A stretch of DNA of 64,000 nt from Cyclobacterium salsum. GTDB lineage: Bacteria > Bacteroidota > Bacteroidia > Cytophagales > Cyclobacteriaceae. Position numbers and translations under genes: made by a program. Of the stretch, positions 33,308 through 43,044 are shown piece after piece. Each line of letters starts with the position of its first letter. The stretch's first letter is position 1. Below the pieces are notes generated by a model that saw only the letters and a program-made list of their open reading frames with translations, did not search any database and was not told the DNA's origin. Location: NCBI RefSeq assembly GCF_010119245.1, contig NZ_WNKG01000012.1, positions 62,001-126,000 of the forward strand, written 5' to 3'.

Positions 33308-36300
33308 TCAGGCAATGATGCGTTTTTTGTCCCGGGTAGACCAGCCCCTAAAGAAATAAATCGTCGCAAAAGAAATAACCAACAGGATTCCCGTGACTAC
33401 ATACACCCAGTTGGGAACCGGTACGGGATCCCCCGCTGCATAGGAGTGGAGGCCGGAAAGGTAGTAATTGACACCAAAGGAGGTCATGATAATACTGCTA
33501 AAAGCCCATAAACTGGCCAGGTTGAAAACCAATGCATTTTTGAATGCGGGAACCAGCCGCAGGTGAAGCGCGAAAGCGTAGACCATGATGGAAATGAGTG
33601 CCCAGGTTTCCTTCGGGTCCCATGCCCAATACCTACCCCAGCTTTCATTGGCCCAGACACCTCCCAGAAAGGTTCCTACTGTCAGTAAAAAAAGTCCTAC
33701 CGTGAGGGCCAATTCATTAACCACATTTAATTCCAGCATGCTCTTCCACCATTCGGGACGTGGCGATTTTGGCTTAAATAGCATCAGTAGCAAACTTAGC
33801 AGTGCCAAAATGGCGGCCAGGGCCAACGGAGCGTAGCCGCTAACGATGATCGCTACGTGAATTTTGAGCCAGTAGGAATGTAGGACCGGCATCAGGTTGG
33901 TGATTTCCGGATTGAGCCAATCCAAGAAACCTACAAATAGCAGGGTACCCGAAAAAAGCAACCCCAGGGGGATGGTAAACTTGGATTTTCCCGAAAAAAC
34001 CAGACTAAAGAATAAAATCCCCCAGGCAACGAAGACAAGCATCTCAAAGCCGTCGCTCCATGGAGGATGTTGGGCGATATACCAGCGCAGGGCCAGGTGA
34101 AAGGTAAACAAGCCCCAGCCCAGCCAGGTAAGCATCAACCCTGCTTTCCAGGTTTTCTTTAGCCAGGATGCCGTATAAAACAAGCGGGCAATGCCCAGCA
34201 CCAGCATCACTAAACCGATCAGCCAGAAAGGACCGAACAGCCGGGAGCCCAGCCGAAGTTGGTTGTAAAGCAATTCTCCTTTGATCCTAGAAGAGGCCGG
34301 ATAGACGGATTTTCCGGCTTCCCGCTGAAATAGGTCTATGTAAGAAAGGGCTTCATCAGCCGCGTTCCAATCTCCCGTGTCCATGCCTTCCCGCAAACCT
34401 TTCAAATACAGGGTGCCGATATTGGCCACAAAACGGGCATCTTCTGCGGTAAATCCCTGCATGGATTCGTTTTTGGTAAACCAGGTGTCGTCAGGATCCA
34501 ATTTATTGGGGTACAGCCTTAGAAAATCTCCCGTCAGCAGCCCGTAAAAAATATTGAATCGCTCATCGGTCTTCAATAGTTCGTTTTCGGTATCCGACCG
34601 TTCAGCGGGTTTGAGCCGATTTACCGCCTCTACCTGCTCATATAACAGGTAACTTCCCTCATCGTCAATAAAGTCCTGAAAACGGAGCCGGGAGGCAGGG
34701 GCTACCTTCAGGGTTTGGAAAACCCCTGCCGATTTTTTCCGATCAATTTTTAAGAGCGGCAGTCTTTGGTACAATTCAGGATTTAACTGGACACCCAGCA
34801 CCAGTTGTTCGGGACTCAACTGGATTTCATTTTCTCCCAAGGTTACTTCTGCGCTTGTTTTTCCGGTAAGTTTCCGTGTGATTTCCAGGGCCAGGGTGTT
34901 AAGCGGCTTCATCCGTCCGTCCCTATCCTGTACGATAAGCCTGCCATACGCCAGTGCTTTATCCTCCGGCACCTTTGGTATTTCAGTGGATGGGTCCTGC
35001 GCAATACTGCCCACTACGGGTCCCAGCAGGAACACCATGGCCAGGTTTTTTTTATAATCCAGGTTTTTAAGCTTTTTATTAAGGATTTGAAAACGGCTTC
35101 CTTTGGCAAATAGAGTCAGCAACATGCCCAGAAAAAGCATAAAATAACCCAGATAGGTGGTATAGGTACCCAAACGATCCTGATTAACGGTTAAGACCGT
35201 ACCTTTCTCATCCTGATCGTAGGAGGATTGGTAAAAGCGATATCCTCTGTGATCCAATACATTATTCATATAGATTCGGTACGGAAATTCCGTCCCCTCC
35301 TCCATCACCATCACTTCAGAAGCATAGCTGGCAGGGCTTTGGCTACCGGGGTACCTTTCCAGTTCAAATGCGTTCAGGTACAGCTCGAAGGGAAGGCTAA
35401 TGGCTTTGGGACCAAAGGTTAACCGAAATGGATTTCCTTCATGGGTAAAGGAAAGCCACTGAGGTTCAGTCTGCACCAATGGCAGGAAACCAGTAGCCAG
35501 CCGATTTCCTTGCTCATCCCTGGCCGATAGCTTTACCACATCGGGTAAATTTTTGGCCAATTCCGGGTCGGACTCCGGTTCATATTGCAGGCTGGCATCT
35601 TCATGGATGGCTTTTATCAAAAAGGCTCCTCCTTCCCACTGGTAGAGAGCGCGTAAATGCAACGGTTGGGTTTCTCCTTCATGGAGCACATGCATTTGCT
35701 GGCTGGCCATGTCCATGACCTGCAGGTGGACAGCCGACTCGATTTTCCAGCCTTCATCTGTTTGGAACAGGCGAATGGGAGCCTCGGTAGTGGTACTGGT
35801 CGAAAGGAGGAGGTCGCCCAAGGGTAGGGCTTCACCTGCTTTCAAAAGGTAATCTTTTCTGCCCGCCCCGCGAGCCACGGCAATGTCCAGGTAATCCTGA
35901 TTGCCGGGGAGGAATGATTTTCTGGCTCCCGGCACGTAATCATCCAATAGGATGGTAAGCGAAGGTAAACCCGGGAAATTTACAGTGTGCTCCTCCGGGC
36001 TAAAGGAACTGGTAAGCAAGGGAAAGGCCTTTTCAAATTTATGGTAATCGGCTACTTCCGGATGCTCCAGTTGCAGGTAATTTCCGGAGGAATAAAACAG
36101 GCCGGAAGCCTCCCCTTCCCGAATTCGCATGGTACCCTCCGTACTGAAATACCGGGTAATGCCTGCCCCCAGAAGTATACAAATAAAAGCCAGGTGAAAC
36201 AGGCCGACAGGCCATTTTTTTTGCCGATAGAGCTTGTATTTCCTAAAGTGGAAAATAAAATTTATCCCCATCCAAGCCATAAGGACTTCAAACCACCAGG

Positions 36301-36430
36301 CCTCGTATACCATCCCGCGTGCCACTTGGGTACCGTGGTCATTTTCTATAAATGTGGCAATGGCCATGGAACTCGCAAAAAGAAGGAAAAGCAGGAGGGT
36401 GGTTTTGGTAGAAACCAGTAATTTGAACAT
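33308..36430 (-). CDS. ccsBA: Fused cytochrome c biogenesis protein CcsBA (system II heme lyase)
   Basis: Membrane protein of 1040 residues that carries heme to the periplasm and attaches it to CxxCH motifs. N-terminal membrane helices (about 9-28, 47-66 and 77-95) and a large periplasmic region (about 100-440) form the ResB/CcsB half. Helices after about residue 720 form the CcsA half. The heme-handling WWD motif is present (GGVWANESWGRYWAWDPKETWALIS near 940-965), as are conserved His (LMPVLHSYWLKIHVAIIVSGY, FALHLRLV). It is the last gene of the nrf operon, ten bases behind the porin gene, and would serve NrfA, NrfH and the nos cytochrome. Confidence 0.93.
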   Translation of the reverse strand: MFKLLVSTKTTLLLFLLFASSMAIATFIENDHGTQVARGMVYEAWWFEVLMAWMGINFIFHFRKYKLYRQKKWPVGLFHLAFICILLGAGITRYFSTEGTMRIREGEASGLFYSSGNYLQLEHPEVADYHKFEKAFPLLTSSFSPEEHTVNFPGLPSLTILLDDYVPGARKSFLPGNQDYLDIAVARGAGRKDYLLKAGEALPLGDLLLSTSTTTEAPIRLFQTDEGWKIESAVHLQVMDMASQQMHVLHEGETQPLHLRALYQWEGGAFLIKAIHEDASLQYEPESDPELAKNLPDVVKLSARDEQGNRLATGFLPLVQTEPQWLSFTHEGNPFRLTFGPKAISLPFELYLNAFELERYPGSQSPASYASEVMVMEEGTEFPYRIYMNNVLDHRGYRFYQSSYDQDEKGTVLTVNQDRLGTYTTYLGYFMLFLGMLLTLFAKGSRFQILNKKLKNLDYKKNLAMVFLLGPVVGSIAQDPSTEIPKVPEDKALAYGRLIVQDRDGRMKPLNTLALEITRKLTGKTSAEVTLGENEIQLSPEQLVLGVQLNPELYQRLPLLKIDRKKSAGVFQTLKVAPASRLRFQDFIDDEGSYLLYEQVEAVNRLKPAERSDTENELLKTDERFNIFYGLLTGDFLRLYPNKLDPDDTWFTKNESMQGFTAEDARFVANIGTLYLKGLREGMDTGDWNAADEALSYIDLFQREAGKSVYPASSRIKGELLYNQLRLGSRLFGPFWLIGLVMLVLGIARLFYTASWLKKTWKAGLMLTWLGWGLFTFHLALRWYIAQHPPWSDGFEMLVFVAWGILFFSLVFSGKSKFTIPLGLLFSGTLLFVGFLDWLNPEITNLMPVLHSYWLKIHVAIIVSGYAPLALAAILALLSLLLMLFKPKSPRPEWWKSMLELNVVNELALTVGLFLLTVGTFLGGVWANESWGRYWAWDPKETWALISIMVYAFALHLRLVPAFKNALVFNLASLWAFSSIIMTSFGVNYYLSGLHSYAAGDPVPVPNWVYVVTGILLVISFATIYFFRGWSTRDKKRIIA

Positions 36431-36440
36431 ATACAGTTAA

Positions 36441-37760
36441 CTAAAGCAAGATTCCGATAAATTTATTTTTCATGGTAGGCCTGACAATGAGCATCAGGTA
36501 AGCCCAGTTTTGACTGGCCTTCAGGGTTCCGTTATTTTGTACGCGTTCCATGGTTTCGGTGGCAAAAAACTGGCTGTATCCTCCCTGGAGTGAAATGGCA
36601 TCATTGAAAACAAATCCCAATGATAAGTCTAGCTCCGTTCCTAAATGGGAGTCCATCGGGTCGGCATTTTGGTTGAGGGACAGTACCTCCGCCTGACTGC
36701 TAAACCAATGCCCGTCCAGTTGCATAAAAAACTGCGGAGAGAAAGTCATCCTACCTTTTAGGTAATAATCGTTCAGGCCCACGTTATTTTCATGGGTTCC
36801 GCCTACATAGAAGAGATCCATGTACCCGTTGTACAAGTGGTTGGTACCATATAAAGGGGAAAAAGACCTGTTTTTTGAAAGCTCGTTCGTAGAAGTACCG
36901 CTCAACATTTCAAACCCTCCGGCCAGTCGGAAATTTTTTCCTTCGGCTTTTTCGAAATTAAAGGTTTGGGTCACTTGAAAGTTGATGTCAAAGGCACTGA
37001 CCGGCCTTCCCCATTTCCCTAGTTGTTGGTAATAAAAACCACTAAACAGGGTATTGCCAGCCTGGTATTTGAGGGTTGGAATGCCAATGGTCTGCCGGAA
37101 TTGGGTTTCGGCAAGAATGATTTCCCCTTGATTGTTTCGTTCGATAAATTGCCGGCCGTCATTCCAGAATAGCAATGAAAATTGAAAGCTATCCCAGCGA
37201 TTTTCATACCGGGCCATTTGGGCGAATTTGTATTGGTTGGGCACCGTAAAAAGGTTTCCGGACAGGCTTTGGCCGTTCTGATTGTATCCCGCCCCAACGT
37301 GTAGTTTATGTTCGTCTTTTTCGTATTTGACCAGGGCAAAATCATGGGCTCTTCCCTGTAGGGCCCAATCCAGGTTACCCAGAAAACGAAAGTTGTCGTA
37401 GTTCAACTCCTGCCGTCCCAGCTTTACTTTCCAGGATTCCCCCAGGGATAATTCGGCATAGGCCTCGTGAACAGATAATAAATTGTCACTTGCTTTCACC
37501 TGAGCCGTATTGCCCCAGGTCCGGATATCCTGTATGCTCATGTAGATGGTTACGGCATCGGTCACATAGCTTGCCTGAATGCGGGCACGTTGCGCAATGA
37601 AACCCGCCGGATGATCCGCACTATTGATTAACTGGCTGTACCCGTTTCTATATTCGGCCCGCTGAATGAGCTGTCCATCCACCTTGAATTGGGCATGTAA
37701 TGGTGGGGTGCTGAGAAAGCATAGTAGGGGTAACAGGATCAAAAATAAAAATTTCTTCAT
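36441..37760 (-). CDS. Alginate-export-like outer-membrane porin
   Basis: Outer-membrane beta-barrel of 439 residues with a signal peptide ending at PLHAQF. The start QLIQRAEYRNGY, then AQRARIQASYVTDAVTIYMSIQDIRTWGN, VHEAYAELSLGESWKVKLGRQELNYDNFRFLGNLDWALQGR, matches the alginate_exp barrel family. Despite the name, such porins probably pass various small anionic solutes. Between nrfA and ccsBA on one transcript, with gaps of 63 and 10 bases, it may let nitrite or other ions into the periplasm. That is inference. Confidence 0.85.
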   Translation of the reverse strand: MKKFLFLILLPLLCFLSTPPLHAQFKVDGQLIQRAEYRNGYSQLINSADHPAGFIAQRARIQASYVTDAVTIYMSIQDIRTWGNTAQVKASDNLLSVHEAYAELSLGESWKVKLGRQELNYDNFRFLGNLDWALQGRAHDFALVKYEKDEHKLHVGAGYNQNGQSLSGNLFTVPNQYKFAQMARYENRWDSFQFSLLFWNDGRQFIERNNQGEIILAETQFRQTIGIPTLKYQAGNTLFSGFYYQQLGKWGRPVSAFDINFQVTQTFNFEKAEGKNFRLAGGFEMLSGTSTNELSKNRSFSPLYGTNHLYNGYMDLFYVGGTHENNVGLNDYYLKGRMTFSPQFFMQLDGHWFSSQAEVLSLNQNADPMDSHLGTELDLSLGFVFNDAISLQGGYSQFFATETMERVQNNGTLKASQNWAYLMLIVRPTMKNKFIGILL

Positions 37761-37823
37761 AGGAATAGGGTTCAGGTGATTGTGAGCCAGAAAATAAGTG
37801 TCGGGTAAAGCAGGGGTAAGTGG

Positions 37824-39317
37824 TTACCTTCCGATGACAGAAGCGGTTTCCATTTGGGATTCTCTGTCTTTTCCCTCTTTCAGCCATTTGGGCACTACTT
37901 CTTCTAAAAACTCCTCTTTAGCGGCTTTTTCAGCGTCGATATCCAGACCAATATATGCTTGCAAGGCAGATTTATCGGTAAAGTCAGGCATTTCCACTGG
38001 TTCAGGATGTCCCAATGCTGCCAATAGGCGAGTAAGGGAAATACGGGTTTCCTGAATGATACCCGTTGCCGACGTGACGATGCGGCTGGTTTCGAGTGGG
38101 GCATGAAAAGCCGCCCCATGGGAAGCGACAGAATAGTCCCAACGCCATTGGGCATGGCGAATGCCGGTGAGGATTTCTTCCATGTCCTGCTCCGTAGCCC
38201 CGAGCTCCCATGCTTTTGCCGCTTCTATATGGGCTTTGGCAAGCTGTCTTTGCAAGTAGGAAGTTCCTTCTTTTATTTTTCGCTGTCTTTCGTACACGTC
38301 GGTGACCAGGTCGCTTATTTTCTCCCGGTGACAAACGAAACAACTGTTTTCTACATTGCTTAAAGGAGAACCGATGTGGTGATCCGTGAATTTTTGCCCC
38401 CCCTCGGATTTGTAGGGCATGTGGCAATCGGCACAGGATACGCCTCTTTTGGCATGCACACCTAAGGAATAAATTTCATAGTCGGGATGCTGCGCTTTTA
38501 GCATTCGCGCCTTACTAAGTGGATGTACCCAATCTGCAAAATCGATGGCATCGTAGTATTGGGTTACTGCTTCCACGTCCATTCCCTCTTTCCAGGGAAA
38601 GGTAAGGTATTGGGCCTGCGGAGCATCCTCTTTGTCTTTATCAAAATAGTACTCCACATGACACTGCGCACAGACCAGAGAACGCATTTCCTGGTGGGAC
38701 GCCTGGTTGATATCTTTTCCCATGGCTTCATAGGCTTCGATCAGGGCAGGCCGGGTGATGGTCAGGTTCATGGTTTCAGGATTATGGCAATCGGCACAAC
38801 CAATGGGGTTAATTACTTCCGAACCTAAGTCAGAAAATTTTTGGCTGTAGTATTCCGAAACGCCCATTTCTTTCATCAGTCGTGGCACATCCGGACTTTT
38901 ACAGGTCCAGCAGGTACTTGGCATGGGGCCTTCTCCTGCCTCCATAGGGGCTCCGGTACGCAAGGTTTCCCGGATATCTTCTACTGCATAGGAATGGCCT
39001 CGGGGATGGGTGTAGTCTTTGCTGAAACCATATCCTGCCCAAAGAATCACCATTTCAGGGTTATCTTCCAGCACGTCCCTGGACCCGCTGGTGTTGTAAA
39101 GGCTGCTGAAAGTAGTGTCGGCAGTTTTTTGATACGATTGGTATTGCCGGGGATAATTCAGGCCCCAAACCGAATCCCGGGGCTCAATTCCTTCCAGCTG
39201 TACGGTGGGTTGGTATGCAAATCGCGCTTCTGTTTTTCGGTCCATTATGGTGTATGCCAACATGGCCAAAAGAAATACTACTACAACTGTGATTCCGAAA
39301 AGTATCCAATTCTTCAT
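37824..39317 (-). CDS. nrfA: Ammonia-forming cytochrome c nitrite reductase
   Basis: Periplasmic pentaheme enzyme reducing nitrite to ammonium with six electrons, and also able to reduce NO. It has 497 residues with an N-terminal signal or anchor helix (about 4-24). The diagnostic active-site heme motif is CWTCK (C136, C139, K140). Four CxxCH motifs follow: CADCH (174), CAQCH (216), CADCH and CFVCH. GVHAKRGVSCADCHMPY and the preceding Lys/Tyr/His region supply the active-site residues. nrfH lies 11 bases upstream, as in other NrfHA operons. Confidence 0.97.
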   Translation of the reverse strand: MKNWILFGITVVVVFLLAMLAYTIMDRKTEARFAYQPTVQLEGIEPRDSVWGLNYPRQYQSYQKTADTTFSSLYNTSGSRDVLEDNPEMVILWAGYGFSKDYTHPRGHSYAVEDIRETLRTGAPMEAGEGPMPSTCWTCKSPDVPRLMKEMGVSEYYSQKFSDLGSEVINPIGCADCHNPETMNLTITRPALIEAYEAMGKDINQASHQEMRSLVCAQCHVEYYFDKDKEDAPQAQYLTFPWKEGMDVEAVTQYYDAIDFADWVHPLSKARMLKAQHPDYEIYSLGVHAKRGVSCADCHMPYKSEGGQKFTDHHIGSPLSNVENSCFVCHREKISDLVTDVYERQRKIKEGTSYLQRQLAKAHIEAAKAWELGATEQDMEEILTGIRHAQWRWDYSVASHGAAFHAPLETSRIVTSATGIIQETRISLTRLLAALGHPEPVEMPDFTDKSALQAYIGLDIDAEKAAKEEFLEEVVPKWLKEGKDRESQMETASVIGR

Positions 39318-39328
39318 GATAGGTAGGG

Positions 39329-39961
39329 TTATGGGTCGTTTTTATTCATAATGGTTTCCAGCCAGGGCGGGACAATGGAAAGATCTTCCGGTGCATGGGC
39401 ACGAATAGGTTCAATCTGGTGACCGGTGGCAGAAAGGCTCTTAACCCTCCCATGGGGAACTTCCCGATGGCATTCCCAGCAGGTCCGATCAGTACGATTT
39501 TCAAAATGGTCGGCTGTAAAGCCCAGCATCCGGGCATCAGTCACCTGGCTTTCGTGGCAGCGGATGCAGTTGTTCTGGATGACTTCAATGGACGGCCCCA
39601 GTGCTTTAATGACCTCCGGTTCCGCCCTCGCGGTAAATACAGCGGCATGGTACAATCCATCCTTCGCTTTGAAGAAGTATTTGTTTAATACATTATTATG
39701 GGGTACATGGCAGTCGTTGCAATGAGCCACTTCCCGGTGGGAACTATGGTTCCAGGTAATGTATTGGGGAGTCATAATATGGCAATTGACACAAGCCTGC
39801 GGGTCATCGGAAAGATAGGAGGCTGCGTTGCTGAGGCGTAATAAATACAAGCCCAAACCAAAAATGACTGCGATCAGTACAGTAGCAGCAGGCCGCCACT
39901 TGTGGGGCGGAACCAGACTGTACCGAAAAAGAAATCTTTTGAGTTTCGACCCTGGTCTCAT
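39329..39961 (-). CDS. nrfH: NrfH tetraheme membrane cytochrome (quinol oxidase for NrfA)
   Basis: NapC/NirT-type membrane-anchored cytochrome of 210 residues. One N-terminal transmembrane helix (about 24-41) is followed by four heme motifs, CVNCH, CNDCH, CIRCH and CWECH. It takes electrons from menaquinol and passes them to NrfA. It is the first gene of the operon nrfH-nrfA-porin-ccsBA. The 668-base region upstream must hold the promoter, but I could not pick one with confidence. Confidence 0.95.
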   Translation of the reverse strand: MRPGSKLKRFLFRYSLVPPHKWRPAATVLIAVIFGLGLYLLRLSNAASYLSDDPQACVNCHIMTPQYITWNHSSHREVAHCNDCHVPHNNVLNKYFFKAKDGLYHAAVFTARAEPEVIKALGPSIEVIQNNCIRCHESQVTDARMLGFTADHFENRTDRTCWECHREVPHGRVKSLSATGHQIEPIRAHAPEDLSIVPPWLETIMNKNDP

Positions 39962-40629
39962 AGTCCCAAATTGCTGAGGTTTTGTAAGGTAAAAAGCCTT
40001 TTCATTTGAAAATCACAGCTTTTGTTTCAATTTATTCCATACATATTCACAACATTCAAGTTAAACAATTGAGGAGTAGAATCAAATTTTCCCATCTCTT
40101 AAATGGTGAATCCTTTTTTCTTCATTCACAGATTCTAAAAAAAAGTATTTGTAATGTACTGTAAAACAATGAGTTGAAAATTTAATTTCTCTTTTTGGGG
40201 ATAAACGGAAATCTGAGCGCTCTTTCCGTTCAAAAAATTTTTATTGGTTTTTATTGGGGTATGTTAAATTTTTATTATGTTTAAGAGAATTTGAACGTTT
40301 GGAAAAGATCATTTTGACAAATTTCCGAAACATTATAGCTATTAGTCAGTTCAAAATAAACCCAACCGGAAGGATCTTAACAAGATCCTTCTTTTTTTTG
40401 GTTTAAAATCAAACCATTTTTTTAATAAAAAACATAAAATGAATGAAAATCGGTTTAAAAATTAACCATTAAATCAGTTTTATTATTTCTTGCGTTAGAA
40501 ATGACCTGTCCGGTAGCGTTAAATGGTTTTTTTACCGGGTTCTGTGAGAACCGGGACTAAAAATCAGGCATGAAATTGGAAAACGACACCTACCTGCTTC
40601 GAATTGCCAAATAAACCCCAGCCTGGCGT
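39962..40629. other. Intergenic upstream of nrfH; orphan terminator and an inverted repeat
   Basis: About 670 AT-rich bases without a gene. A strong plus-strand terminator lies at 40369-40399 (listed separately) with no plus-strand gene before it. A separate hairpin CCGGGTTCT/AGAACCGGG with loop GTG lies at 40536-40556 and lacks a T-run on either strand, although a T-run precedes it on the plus strand. nrf regulation sites should also be here. Confidence 0.45.
40369..40399 (+). terminator. Strong Rho-independent terminator without an upstream gene
   Basis: GAAGGATCTT and AAGATCCTTC form a perfect 10-bp stem with a three-base loop, followed by eight T on the plus strand. The nearest genes on both sides are on the minus strand, and no T-run exists in that direction. 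It therefore ends an unannotated plus-strand RNA, perhaps a small RNA of 100-300 bases starting upstream of 40300. Confidence 0.75.
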
Positions 40630-41745
40630 TTACCGGATTCTTCGCTTCCAGGCATTGTAACATTCAGCGATTGGGTCGGCCAGAAAAAAGGGATAATCTG
40701 TGTCTTTCCATTGGAATGGAAGGCTTCTCTTTGAAAACAGCGAGTGTTTACTGGCCTTCAAAGCGGAAATAAAATCCATGTAGTGGATCGGTTCAAAAGA
40801 AGCAGCAGGTACTTCTTCTTCCAGGCTGGATAAAATGTGTAAATAGGGAAAATTGACACCGGCCCGGAAAGAAGCAATCAAACTACCCCAATATCGGGCA
40901 TTAATTTCAATAATTTTGAATTCCCCATCCTGAGTATCGTAGCGTAGGTCCACATGTGCAATACCGGAAAAGTCAAGTTCCCTTACCAGCTTGCAAACCG
41001 ATCCGTAAACGCCTTCATTTTTCTGAAATTCCAGACCGGCGGAAGCAGCAAAGCGATTGGCTCGTTTTAGAAATCCCTTTTGTATGGTATGGGCTAAAAT
41101 TTCTCCATTTCTGGCCAGCAGGCTCATGTCAATATCATATCCATCAACATATTCCTGGACAATGTACTCTCCTTCCTTAGGGTGGCTGGTCGGTTTAATC
41201 ACTGAAAAATCTTCTTCCCGGGCAATGTGATACACGTTTCTACCCCCCCAACCGGTTTCGGGTTTGACAATTAGAGGCAGGGAAATGGCCTGATGAGACG
41301 GATTTTTTTCATCCCGATAGTCTTTTAAAAAGGTGGTTTTTGGAGACGGGATGTTCCTGCTTTCACAAAATTTCGCCAGTCGAAATTTATTAGTAGCTAT
41401 TTCCAGAGTCGCGAATGGTGAAAAGGCCGCCAACCTGGCTTTTCCGCTAAATGAATCAGAATGTTCAGCAAAAAAAAGGTACGTTTTTTCATCTATTGGC
41501 AGCACTAAATCGATGCTTTTTTGCTCGATCAGTTCGATCAGTTCCCGGATGTATTCTTCTGGGGTATCGGAGGATAAAAGCGTAAAACTCTTTTTAAACC
41601 GTGAATAGCGGAAAGGGCTTTTGGCTTCCTGGGAAGAACCATGAATTTTCACATGTGAATAACCTTTAAGGCATCTGACAACGGCCATAGTATGGCCGCA
41701 CTCACAATCTGGAATTAGGATATTTAAAATGGACGGGTATTTCAT
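40630..41745 (-). CDS. ATP-grasp domain protein
   Basis: ATP-dependent carboxylate-amine/thiol ligase-like enzyme, about 371 residues from the ATG at 41745. An N-terminal Rossmann-like part has LNILIPDCECGHTMAVVRCLKG and DLVLPIDEKTYLFFAEH. ATP-grasp motifs follow: LPLIVKPETGWGGRNV near residue 155, YIVQEYVDGYDIDMSLL near 191, and the metal-binding FKIIEINARYWGSLI near 283. This resembles carbamoyl-phosphate-synthase-like and PylC-like orphans. Substrates are unknown. The downstream ChrA gene is 78 bases away on the same strand, and a functional link is not evident. Confidence 0.85.
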   Translation of the reverse strand: MKYPSILNILIPDCECGHTMAVVRCLKGYSHVKIHGSSQEAKSPFRYSRFKKSFTLLSSDTPEEYIRELIELIEQKSIDLVLPIDEKTYLFFAEHSDSFSGKARLAAFSPFATLEIATNKFRLAKFCESRNIPSPKTTFLKDYRDEKNPSHQAISLPLIVKPETGWGGRNVYHIAREEDFSVIKPTSHPKEGEYIVQEYVDGYDIDMSLLARNGEILAHTIQKGFLKRANRFAASAGLEFQKNEGVYGSVCKLVRELDFSGIAHVDLRYDTQDGEFKIIEINARYWGSLIASFRAGVNFPYLHILSSLEEEVPAASFEPIHYMDFISALKASKHSLFSKRSLPFQWKDTDYPFFLADPIAECYNAWKRRIR

Positions 41746-41828
41746 ATACAAAAGTGGAAAAATGGGCTCATGTCAATATTGCCTTTCTAAAAATGAAGGA
41801 TAGATTGAAGTAAAGAAAAAAAAGGGGA

Positions 41829-43040
41829 TTAGCCAAATGATTTTAGTATCCATTGGTAAGAAATACCTGCTGCCAATCCCATCAGGATGATTAGTGGGGA
41901 GGGGATTTTTGTAAATTGCAGCAGGGCATAAGTGCCAATGATGGCCATGATATTAAACAGGTTGTTTTCCAGAGGCTCGAACAATAAATAGGCCGCTGCG
42001 ATCAACATGCCACAACTAACCGCATTTATCCCTTCCAGGGCAGCACGTACCGGCCGGTATTTTTTCAGTTCGTCCCAGAAGCGGATAACGAAAAAAATCA
42101 AAAAGGTACCGGGTAAAAAGATCCCTGCTGCTGCGATGAGTCCTCCGGTCACCAAACCAGTAACTCCCCATTCCCGCATGGACAATGCTCCGATATAGGA
42201 GCTGATGCTGAAAGTGGGGCCGGGGATACTTTGGGAAATCGCATACCCGGTGAGAAACTCTTCCGAGCTCAGGTAATTTTTGAATTCCACAAATTCGGTA
42301 TAGAGATAAGGAACCAACACCTGCCCCCCGCCAAAAATAAGGCTGCCGTTTCGGTAAAAGTTTTCGAATAGCCTGACAGGCAACAGACGGGTATAATGGC
42401 CCAGTACTGCTGCTACCACCAGAACGGCTGCCCATAGCACAAAATTGCGCCAGGAAATATTGACCTTTGATTTTTCTTCGATTACCGGCTGTTTGTTATA
42501 GTTATGCGTGGTAATCAGGCCTCCAATGAATAGCATAATGGGAAAAATAAAGGGAGAATTATAAAAAAAGGCAACAAAAGCAGCGATCATCATTAGGATG
42601 GCTGCTTCAACGGTGTGAATCATTTTTTTTATGGTGATCTGGGCAGCATACAGAATAAACCCAATGGCCATGGGCTGAATAAATTTGGCAAAACCCAATG
42701 CTCCCTCCGTATTGGCTTGTAAATAATCTATCAGGAAGGCGGTGACGATCATCAGCGTGGTAGCTGGAAATATCCATACCAATAGCGACAGGTATGCCAG
42801 CTTAGGGCCGCCTATTCTAAAACCGATGGCAGAAATCGTTTGGGTGGAGGTAGGGCCCGGCAGAACCAGGCAGAGGGCATTTAATTCAATCAGGTCTTTT
42901 TCGGACAGGTAACCTCTTTTTCGGACCATGATGTCAATGACCATGGCCAGAAAAACCTGTGGTCCCCCAAAGGCCGTTAAGGAAAGTACCAGCACATCCT
43001 TTAAGTAAATGTAAAACCGTACTTTCCTAATGGTCATCAT
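41829..43040 (-). CDS. chrA: ChrA-family chromate/anion transporter
   Basis: Inner-membrane transporter of 403 residues made of two homologous halves. The first half has LTAFGGPQVFLAMVIDIMVRKRGYLSEKDLIELNALCLVLPGPTSTQ and the second FGGGQVLVPYLYTEFVEFKNYLSSEEFLTGYAISQSIPGPTFS. These FGG-Q...PGPT blocks define the CHR family. Members export chromate and some probably transport sulfate-like anions. It starts with two ATGs, four bases after the 2OG oxygenase gene, so the two are probably co-transcribed. Confidence 0.92.
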   Translation of the reverse strand: MMTIRKVRFYIYLKDVLVLSLTAFGGPQVFLAMVIDIMVRKRGYLSEKDLIELNALCLVLPGPTSTQTISAIGFRIGGPKLAYLSLLVWIFPATTLMIVTAFLIDYLQANTEGALGFAKFIQPMAIGFILYAAQITIKKMIHTVEAAILMMIAAFVAFFYNSPFIFPIMLFIGGLITTHNYNKQPVIEEKSKVNISWRNFVLWAAVLVVAAVLGHYTRLLPVRLFENFYRNGSLIFGGGQVLVPYLYTEFVEFKNYLSSEEFLTGYAISQSIPGPTFSISSYIGALSMREWGVTGLVTGGLIAAAGIFLPGTFLIFFVIRFWDELKKYRPVRAALEGINAVSCGMLIAAAYLLFEPLENNLFNIMAIIGTYALLQFTKIPSPLIILMGLAAGISYQWILKSFG

Positions 43041-43044
43041 CCGA

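Noticed and set aside
40536-40556. Terminator for the ATP-grasp gene
   Set aside because: The hairpin is strong, but no T-run follows it in the minus-strand direction.
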